Under the pieces are notes generated by a model. It searched no databases and was not told the origin of the DNA. It saw only the letters and a program-made list of their open reading frames with translations. Source: Mageeibacillus sp. UBA5734 (lineage in GTDB: Bacteria; Bacillota; Clostridia; Saccharofermentanales; UBA5734). From it: 27,580 nt of DNA. The position numbers and the translations under genes are program-made. The stretch is taken from positions 1 to 27,580 of the forward strand of contig DIGA01000109.1 in the NCBI GenBank assembly GCA_002419365.1. The letters run 5' to 3'. Below are positions 22,650 through 27,580 of the stretch, piece after piece; position 1 is the stretch's first letter, and every line of letters begins with the position of its first letter.

Positions 22650-25049
22650 TTAGGGGTTTGCCGTCCCTGATTCAACCGTGTCGGAGTCAACAGCAATTTC
22701 TTCGGCAGCCTCGAACCAGATCCGGACAATGCTGCCGCGCAGGAGCTTGCCTTCGTCATTGGTCGTGATCGCATCTGCAGTACTGCCGGCGGACCTTGTT
22801 TCATCAGATGCAGCTGTCTCGCCCGCACTTGTTTCATCCGTTTCCGGCACTGGTGTCGTGATGGCGACCGGGGTTTTTGCACCATGGGTCGGAGCTGGAT
22901 CCTGCTGCACGGCCAAGCCCAGGCCGTCGCCTTCGATCCGGATGTTTAGTCCATTGGCTGCTGCCGCACTGATGGCTTCACTGACTGTCTTTTTCGAGAA
23001 ATCTGGAACAACCACCCAGTCTTCATGTGGCCCTGGATCTGGATAGACGACCACCATGCCGCGCGAATGCAGCTTGGCTTGCGGAGCGGGGGACTGCGAA
23101 CGGATGAGGGATTGTTCACCCATGCCGGATTCTGCCGCCTCGAGGTTGAGGCCCACGGTGCCGAGCTCTTTCCGGGCCTGGGCCAGTGTCATACCCGTAA
23201 GGTCCGGGACATCACGCAGCCTGGTCAGGCGCGAGACGTCCTGTTCACTGTAGTTCCTGGCTTCACCCAGGTACTCCAGGGTCTGTGAGACGATTTCACC
23301 CAGAGCCTTGGCGGCAACAGTCGAGGTCAGCTTGTCGTCAGCAGGTTTATCCAGCACAATCAAGGCCACGATCTGGGGGCTGTCGATCGGGGCAATGCCG
23401 GCAAATGACAGGGTGTGCTTGCCTTGTTCATCAGTGGATGTACTCGTCTTGCCCCCGATCAGATACCCCTCGACATACGCTTTCGAACCGGTTCCATAAA
23501 GGACGACGCCCTTGAGCAGTTCCCTCAGACGGGTGGAGGTCTGTTCCGAGATCACCTTGCGGATCGTCTCCGGTGCATATTCTCGCACCACTGCACCGGT
23601 GCTGTCCGTGATCGAAGCCACCAGGCGCGGCCGGAGCAGGTTGCCGCCATTGGCAATAGCGTTGTAGGCATTGACCAGCTGGATTGGCGTCACGGTTGCC
23701 GACTCGCCGTAGGACAACGTTGCCATGTCCAGTTCAGTCGGATCCGTATGGATCAGTCCGGTAGCCTCTGCCGGCAAGTCAATCCCGCTCACATCGCGGA
23801 AGCCGAAGGCCCGGATATACTGGTAAAAGCGCGTGACACCGAGTTTCTGGGCCATCTGGGCGAAGACCGGGTTGCAGGAATGCCAGAAGCCCTCCTGCAG
23901 GGTCTCCATTCCGTGGCCGACAATGGTGTAGCAGTGGATCTCCTGGCCGAGGACATACATCGGACTGTCATTATAGATGTCTGATTCTCGGGTCACATTT
24001 TCGTCAAACGCCATGGCCGTGGTGAGCGTTTTGAAAGTCGACCCTGGCTCGTAGGCGTCCGAGATGGCACGGTTGCGCCAGACGAAACTGGACAGGTAAT
24101 TGATGTTCTCCTGGCTCGAGCCATCCCAGGTCGCGTCCTCCCGTGTCACAGGGCGGGCTGTCGGATCCGAACTGGAAAAGTACGGATAGGAGGCCATGGC
24201 CAGGACACCACCGGTGTAGGGGTCCATGACGATGGCGGACCCACCGTTGGTGATGTCATTGCTCAGGATGGCTTCCGCCAGGATCTCCTGCACGATTCGC
24301 TGGACGTTGATGTCCAGGCTCAGGTTCAGATTGAGCCCATCTTTGGCGCGCAAACTGGTCGGCACGGAAAAAGGCAGTTCGCCTTTGTTTTTGTAATTAT
24401 CGGTCTCGACATAGGTGTAGCCAGGCGACCCGGTCAGGATGTCGTTATACTGCATCTCCAGGCCAAGCTGTCCGACCAGGTTGCCCAGGTCATAACGGGT
24501 GTATCCCAGCACTTGACTGGCCAGATCGCCATTGGTGTAATAGCGCCGCGGTTCCGAATCGATGGCAAATCCACCGATATCGTGCTCGCCCAGATAGGTC
24601 ATCAGGGCTTCAGCCGGTTCACGGGCCACGTCTTTTTTCAGCTGGACATAAGCACTGTCCTTTTTCTCAAACGCAGCCAGCACCTGATCCTCAGGCAATT
24701 CCAGGATCCGGGCAATTTCGGTGCCAATTGCATCACGTGACAGATTCTCGCTGATCGAACGAACATCCTTGGGCGTGATGCCAATCTGGTAGACATAAGT
24801 CGTCCCAGCCAGCTCGATGCCATTGCGATCGTAGATCATGCCGCGATCGGGCATTTCCGCGACTTTCTTGTAGTGCTGGCCGGCCGCTTTTTCGGCATTG
24901 ACGGCATAGTTGACAATCTGGATCTGGTAGAGCTGGTAGGTCAGGTAGCTGGCAAACCCCAGAAGGAGCAGACTGAACAAAACCAGCCCGAAACGGCTGG
25001 GTTTGCGAAAGCGTGAGCGATCTTTGACTGTGGGGCGGGCCTGGCTCAT
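22650..25049 (-). CDS. Class B penicillin-binding protein with PASTA domains (SpoVD/FtsI type)
   Basis: This is the septal transpeptidase partner of the SEDS protein FtsW. The 799-residue product has a cytosolic basic tail, one membrane anchor (about 20-42), a dimerisation/pedestal domain opening with MPDRGMIYDRNG (66-77), and a transpeptidase domain with the SxxK box STFK (Ser337, Lys340) and SCN (391-393). The third box reads KTST (534-537), where KTG is usual. Two C-terminal PASTA units follow. The first is RDVPDLTGMTLAQARKELG and onward (612-670). The second starts VVVPDFSKKTVSEA (679) and is split by a Thr/Ser/Glu/Ala-rich insert of about 40 residues (728-770) before its last strand GSIVRIWFE. 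The ATG overlaps the ftsL-like stop as ATGA. It may serve division, sporulation or both; sporulation ability cannot be judged here. Confidence 0.94.
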   Translation of the reverse strand: MSQARPTVKDRSRFRKPSRFGLVLFSLLLLGFASYLTYQLYQIQIVNYAVNAEKAAGQHYKKVAEMPDRGMIYDRNGIELAGTTYVYQIGITPKDVRSISENLSRDAIGTEIARILELPEDQVLAAFEKKDSAYVQLKKDVAREPAEALMTYLGEHDIGGFAIDSEPRRYYTNGDLASQVLGYTRYDLGNLVGQLGLEMQYNDILTGSPGYTYVETDNYKNKGELPFSVPTSLRAKDGLNLNLSLDINVQRIVQEILAEAILSNDITNGGSAIVMDPYTGGVLAMASYPYFSSSDPTARPVTREDATWDGSSQENINYLSSFVWRNRAISDAYEPGSTFKTLTTAMAFDENVTRESDIYNDSPMYVLGQEIHCYTIVGHGMETLQEGFWHSCNPVFAQMAQKLGVTRFYQYIRAFGFRDVSGIDLPAEATGLIHTDPTELDMATLSYGESATVTPIQLVNAYNAIANGGNLLRPRLVASITDSTGAVVREYAPETIRKVISEQTSTRLRELLKGVVLYGTGSKAYVEGYLIGGKTSTSTDEQGKHTLSFAGIAPIDSPQIVALIVLDKPADDKLTSTVAAKALGEIVSQTLEYLGEARNYSEQDVSRLTRLRDVPDLTGMTLAQARKELGTVGLNLEAAESGMGEQSLIRSQSPAPQAKLHSRGMVVVYPDPGPHEDWVVVPDFSKKTVSEAISAAAANGLNIRIEGDGLGLAVQQDPAPTHGAKTPVAITTPVPETDETSAGETAASDETRSAGSTADAITTNDEGKLLRGSIVRIWFEAAEEIAVDSDTVESGTANP

Positions 25050-25621
25050 GAATCCTGGCCTGGCAGTTCAAGCGTCTTGAAGAATCCTTCGATCTCATTG
25101 AAAACGGCTGCCAGCTGGGCTTCTTCGGTGACGCTGGAATGACCTGTGCGGGCATAGACAACGCGGTCAGAATCGGGAATGTCAACGGTGACAACTTGCA
25201 TGCGAGCCGGGACCTGAAGGCCGAGTCGGTCAATCGCCAGGCGGCGGATCCGCTCGAGATCTGTCTGGCGAGCCAGGGATTCACTGATTTGTCCAGAGGA
25301 CTGTTCCGTTTTCTCGATCTGGCGCTCCATCTTGAGATTGGCAAAATTCAGTTCCAGAATGCGGGCCTGGCGATAGAGGATACCGCCAAAAATCGAGGCC
25401 ATCAGGATGACCATGCTGATCAGGGCCAGGAGGCTTTTCATCCGGCGCACAGCCAGTTCACGGCGGACCTGGCGAGCTTTTTCCTGCAGATGCGGCCGGC
25501 TGGTCAAAGCTTCTTCGAGCAGGATCCTGCGAGCCATGCTCGGCGCAGGTGACGCCCAGTCCAGCGCTTTTTCTGTCCCAGTCTGTTCAAGTTCATATGC
25601 CAGATTGCCTGAAGTGCGCAT
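25046..25621 (-). CDS. ftsL: FtsL-like septum formation protein
   Basis: This is a bitopic division protein expected to pair with FtsB/DivIC and FtsQ. The 191-residue product has a long cytosolic part of about 60 residues, one membrane segment (about 62-83) and an extracytoplasmic coiled coil (about 86-130). It ends with the typical RRLAIDRLGLQVPARMQVVTV block (126-146), followed by about 45 extra residues. Sequence similarity in this family is weak, and the assignment rests on topology, the LGL-P-QV block and position between rsmH and the PBP gene. The ATG at 25621 has GAGGAGG 9 bases upstream. Both the cytosolic part and the tail are longer than in common FtsL proteins. Confidence 0.85.
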   Translation of the reverse strand: MRTSGNLAYELEQTGTEKALDWASPAPSMARRILLEEALTSRPHLQEKARQVRRELAVRRMKSLLALISMVILMASIFGGILYRQARILELNFANLKMERQIEKTEQSSGQISESLARQTDLERIRRLAIDRLGLQVPARMQVVTVDIPDSDRVVYARTGHSSVTEEAQLAAVFNEIEGFFKTLELPGQDS

Positions 25622-25670
25622 GCGCTCGATCCTCCTCTTTCTAGAGTGGTGTCATTTTTTCTGGAGTCGT

Positions 25671-26633
25671 TTATGCGTCAATCCGTTTTTCAAAGACGCG
25701 GAGCTTGGCACTGCGTGCGCGCGGATTCTCTTTCATCTCGAGCTCGTCAGCGCACACCGGTTTGCGGGTGATCACACGACCCAGCGATTGTTTGCCGCAG
25801 ACACACACCGGGAATTCACGCGGACAGGTGCAGGGGGATTCCCACGTCCGGAAGGCATCCTTGACCAGTCGGTCCTCCAGCGAATGGAATGTGATGATCG
25901 CTGCCCGGCCACCGGGAGCCAGAACTGCAGGAATGGCCTGGAGCAAGTCCTCCAGGGCTGTCAGTTCGCCATTGACCGCAATCCGGATCGCCTGGAAGGT
26001 CCGTTTGGCTGGATGCTGGGCTTCGCGCAGTGCCTGGGCCGGCATGGCCCGGCGAATGACGGCAGCCAGCTCGGTCGTGGTCGTGATCGGGTGATCCTGG
26101 CGGCTACGGATGATCTGCTGGCTGATCCGGCGGGCATAGCGTTCTTCACCGTAATCCTGGATGATCCGGACCAGCTCTTGTTCACTGGCCGTATTGACCA
26201 GATCGGCAGCAGTTGGGCCGCTGGTCTGGTTCATACGCATATCCAGGGGACCTTCCTGCATATAGGAAAAGCCGCGCTCAGCCTGGTCCAGCTGCCACGA
26301 TGACACACCCAGGTCGGCCAGGATGCCGTTGGCTGGCGGGATCGCATGATCCTCGACAGCCTGGGCAATGCTGCCAAAGTCGGTATGCACCAGATGGTAG
26401 GTCCCTTCACTTCTGACCTGTGCCAGACGCTCGCCAGCAGCAGCCAGAGCATCGGTGTCTTTGTCAAAGCCATACAAATGGCCTTTCGGTCCGAGGCGTT
26501 CCAGGATCGCCGAAGAATGTCCGCCGCCGCCCAGCGTGCAATCGATGTAGCAGCCATCGGGGACGATGGCCAGCTGCTCAAGAGTCTGCCGGAACAGGAC
26601 CGGCAGATGGGAAAACTCAAAGACCGCGGACAT
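25671..26633 (-). CDS. rsmH: 16S rRNA (cytosine(1402)-N(4))-methyltransferase RsmH (MraW)
   Basis: RsmH methylates N4 of C1402 in 16S rRNA. From the ATG at 26633 the product has 320 residues, close to the family norm, and begins MSAVFEFSHLPVLFRQTLE as RsmH proteins do. SAM-binding and family blocks are DCTLGGGGHSSAIL, GILADLGVSSWQLD, ERGFSYMQEGPLDMRM, and ITFHSLEDRLVKDAF near the C-terminus. The same frame stays open up to 26837, but that extension only mirrors mraZ in another frame. The ATG overlaps the mraZ end by 17 bases and has no clear ribosome binding site, so it is probably coupled to mraZ translation. Confidence 0.96.
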   Translation of the reverse strand: MSAVFEFSHLPVLFRQTLEQLAIVPDGCYIDCTLGGGGHSSAILERLGPKGHLYGFDKDTDALAAAGERLAQVRSEGTYHLVHTDFGSIAQAVEDHAIPPANGILADLGVSSWQLDQAERGFSYMQEGPLDMRMNQTSGPTAADLVNTASEQELVRIIQDYGEERYARRISQQIIRSRQDHPITTTTELAAVIRRAMPAQALREAQHPAKRTFQAIRIAVNGELTALEDLLQAIPAVLAPGGRAAIITFHSLEDRLVKDAFRTWESPCTCPREFPVCVCGKQSLGRVITRKPVCADELEMKENPRARSAKLRVFEKRIDA

Positions 26634-27051
26634 CGAAACGGGTGAGGTCCATCTGGGCGAGCGACCCCTGCTCTTCTTTCTGTTGATCGTAGAAAGCCTT
26701 GGCACAGATCTCGAGCTTGTCAAACATATCGATGAAGCAAATCTCATCGCCCGGTTTGACCCCGATCTGGGCCCACAATTCATCACTGACGGAAATACGG
26801 CCCTGGCCATCCAGGTCACAGGGCATGGCCTCACCAATGATCAGGCGCTTTAAACGCCGGACAGCTGGATCCGTGCCGGAGAGCTGGGCAATCTGTTCCC
26901 GGATCTGGCGGAAATTCTCAGGCGTATAGGCGGACAAGTACCCCTCGTCCAGGCTCAGCGTCACAACCAAAGATGCCCCGATGCTGTCACGCAGCCGGGC
27001 CGGTACAAACACGCGGCCTTTTGCATCTATGGTGTGCGTAAATCGCGCCAT
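26617..27051 (-). CDS. mraZ: Transcriptional regulator MraZ
   Basis: MraZ is an AbrB-fold DNA-binding protein that in studied bacteria represses or tunes its own dcw operon. The 144-residue product has the two repeated half-domains with DAKGR (9-13) in TIDAKGRVFVPARLR and DGQGR (81-85) in CDLDGQGRISVSDEL. The ATG at 27051 has GGAGG 5 bases upstream and gives the usual N-terminus. A longer in-frame ATG at 27126 gives a Cys/Ser-rich extension unlike the family and falls close to the operator. It is the first gene of the dcw cluster. A promoter and an array of 10-base repeats lie directly upstream, as expected for autoregulation. Confidence 0.97.
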   Translation of the reverse strand: MARFTHTIDAKGRVFVPARLRDSIGASLVVTLSLDEGYLSAYTPENFRQIREQIAQLSGTDPAVRRLKRLIIGEAMPCDLDGQGRISVSDELWAQIGVKPGDEICFIDMFDKLEICAKAFYDQQKEEQGSLAQMDLTRFDVRGL

Positions 27052-27073
27052 CCGAGCCTCCGATCCAGGATTG

Positions 27074-27095
27074 CATCCCGCCAAAAGGCAGGATG
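27074..27095 (-). promoter_or_regulatory. Leader hairpin upstream of mraZ
   Basis: In the mraZ leader RNA, CAUCCUGCC can pair with GGCGGGAUG around a UUUU loop (nine pairs, one of them G-U). It ends 22 bases before the mraZ ATG. No U-run follows, so it is not an intrinsic terminator. It may affect stability or translation of the leader. Confidence 0.45.
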
Positions 27096-27118
27096 ACCAG
27101 TTGGGTCGGGGTGAAACG

Positions 27119-27168
27119 CACCACAATCATCCACAGTTATGGAAAATTACACTACTTTTCACCACTTA
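27119..27168 (-). promoter_or_regulatory. Probable MraZ operator: in-phase 10-base repeats
   Basis: Read on the minus strand, five successive decamers are TAAGTGGTGA, AAAGTAGTGT, AATTTTCCAT, AACTGTGGAT and GATTGTGGTG. Four carry a GTGG- or GTAG-like core at about the same place in the decamer; the third is degenerate. The array starts at the predicted transcription start of mraZ. MraZ is known to bind short direct repeats spaced about one helical turn near its own promoter, so this fits an autoregulatory operator. Assignment is by pattern and position only. Confidence 0.65.
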
Positions 27169-27174
27169 GTTGAA

Positions 27175-27203
27175 ATTCTACTCGTAAAGCATGACGTTTT
27201 CAA
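27175..27203 (-). promoter_or_regulatory. Promoter of the dcw cluster upstream of mraZ
   Basis: TTGAAA (27198-27203) and TAGAAT (27175-27180) on the minus strand have ideal 17-base spacing. The start would be near 27168, leaving a leader of about 117 bases that contains the GTGG-type decamers and a hairpin. Confidence 0.75.
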
Positions 27204-27267
27204 CTTCTGTAACAAATCATGGCGGAAATGTAAACGATCTGTAACAAAGGGAGCCGGGCGCATGGGT

Positions 27268-27355
27268 GCGGCCGGATGGCTGGGAACAGGATCGGGGCGC
27301 GGCGGGTGAGCGGAACCGGACGCGGCCGGATGGCCGGGGACGGGGGCGCGGGGGG
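27268..27355. repeat. GC-rich imperfect direct repeat, 54-base spacing
   Basis: The 13-base sequence GCGGCCGGATGGC occurs at 27268-27280 and again at 27322-27334. Each copy is followed by a similar G-rich run (TGGGAACAGGATCGGGGCGC and CGGGGACGGGGGCGC). Only two units are seen. Confidence 0.65.
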
Positions 27356-27359
27356 ATAT

Positions 27360-27474
27360 GGAAAATTCCACTTTCGGCGTCAGACTTGATGGCAGGTCTG
27401 ACAACTGATCGGAATTTTCCATCGTTCGTACCACCCTTGGCTGCAGGTCTGGCCACTCGTTCGGAATATTCCAT
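27360..27474. repeat. Imperfect tandem repeat of about 51 bases with GGAAWWTTCC palindromes
   Basis: GGAAAATTCC (27360-27369), GGAATTTTCC (27411-27420) and GGAATATTCC (27463-27472) recur at 51 and 52 bases. Between them, CTTGATGGCAGGTCTG (27385-27400) and CTTGGCTGCAGGTCTG (27436-27451) match in 13 of 16 positions at the same period. The one-base change in the second interval breaks any shared reading frame, so this is a DNA repeat rather than a repeated peptide. Confidence 0.75.
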
Positions 27475-27580
27475 TTTTAAGGTCGGTCCACTAAAGCGGA
27501 ACTAATCAAATGGGTCTCGAAGCCCCTGCAGCAGAGTCTTTTCCAGATCATGCCTAGAGTCGAGTAGGCCCGGGGAGCTT

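Larger units (their letters stand above)
27204..27580. other. Region without a convincing gene, right end of window
   Basis: Reading frames here on both strands are short, overlap the repeats and give Arg/Pro-rich or repetitive peptides, so none is called. The left part (27250-27355) is very GC-rich and holds a 54-base direct repeat. The right part holds three GGAAWWTTCC palindromes in imperfect repeats of about 51 bases. A minus-strand frame open to the right edge ends at a TAG at 27502-27504 after 25 codons. It could be the tail of a gene outside, but nothing supports it further. Confidence 0.6.

Noticed and set aside
26634..26837. Upstream extension of rsmH within mraZ
   Set aside because: The extra 68 codons are mraZ read in another frame; RsmH proteins begin at the ATG at 26633.
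27052..27126. Longer mraZ start at 27126
   Set aside because: It adds a Cys/Ser-rich stretch absent from MraZ proteins and lies next to the operator; GGAGG supports the ATG at 27051.
27360..27474. CRISPR array
   Set aside because: Only about two and a half imperfect units, no identical repeats with unique spacers, and no cas genes nearby.
27159..27505. Small reading frames on both strands within the repeat region (79 to 91 codons)
   Set aside because: They follow the DNA repeats, overlap the mraZ promoter or each other, and the one-base change in period breaks the frame between units.
27502..27579. Minus-strand frame open to the right edge as the tail of an unseen gene
   Set aside because: Only 25 codons are visible, with no recognisable family; it cannot be told from chance.

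Overview
The window is a GC-rich chromosomal segment built almost entirely of conserved housekeeping genes. It looks like a member of the Bacillota, most likely a Clostridia-type lineage. The main reasons are the small basic membrane protein (DUF1290) gene between ftsQ and ftsZ, a division PBP carrying PASTA domains, a MurE with the DNPR motif of meso-diaminopimelate-adding enzymes, no ftsA before ftsZ, and strong AGGAGG-type ribosome binding sites with several TTG and GTG starts. No RNA gene, insertion sequence, prophage or CRISPR array was seen. All genes except ilvE lie on the minus strand, so transcription runs from right to left.

Right end to about 12.6 kb: a division and cell wall (dcw) cluster in the order mraZ, rsmH, ftsL-like, PASTA-PBP (spoVD/ftsI type), murE, murF, mraY, ftsW, murG, ftsQ, sbp, then ftsZ, nrdR and a two-component pair. 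Many junctions overlap (ATGA, TGATG, 17 to 20 base overlaps), which points to one translationally coupled transcript. A good promoter and five in-phase 10-base repeats with GTGG-like cores lie just upstream of mraZ and fit an autoregulatory MraZ operator. A second promoter precedes ftsZ. murD, murC, murB and ftsA are not in the cluster. Upstream of mraZ, 27204-27580 holds no convincing gene but carries two sets of imperfect tandem repeats.

12.6 to 8.9 kb: an OmpR-type response regulator and a HAMP histidine kinase follow nrdR. Next is a membrane-anchored HtrA-like PDZ protein in which all three catalytic-triad positions are substituted, so it is probably a pseudoprotease. This is the most unusual gene of the window.

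8.9 to 4.6 kb: nth, recG, rsmD, coaD and a coiled-coil protein of unknown function run in one tight series (DNA repair, rRNA methylation, coenzyme A synthesis).

4.6 to 1 kb: ilvE stands alone on the plus strand, closed by a bidirectional terminator, and is divergent from uvrB. Both have good sigma-A-type promoters around a small shared dyad. A phosphohexomutase gene, cut by the left edge, follows uvrB behind its own extended -10 promoter.

Several start sites were set by ribosome binding site or homology rather than by the longest reading frame: rsmD, the HtrA-like gene, the response regulator, ftsZ, ftsQ, murG, rsmH and mraZ. I found no new multi-gene system. The points worth a second look are the pseudoprotease, the 51-base repeats with GGAAWWTTCC palindromes, the mraZ control region, and the altered KTG motif and split PASTA domain of the PBP.
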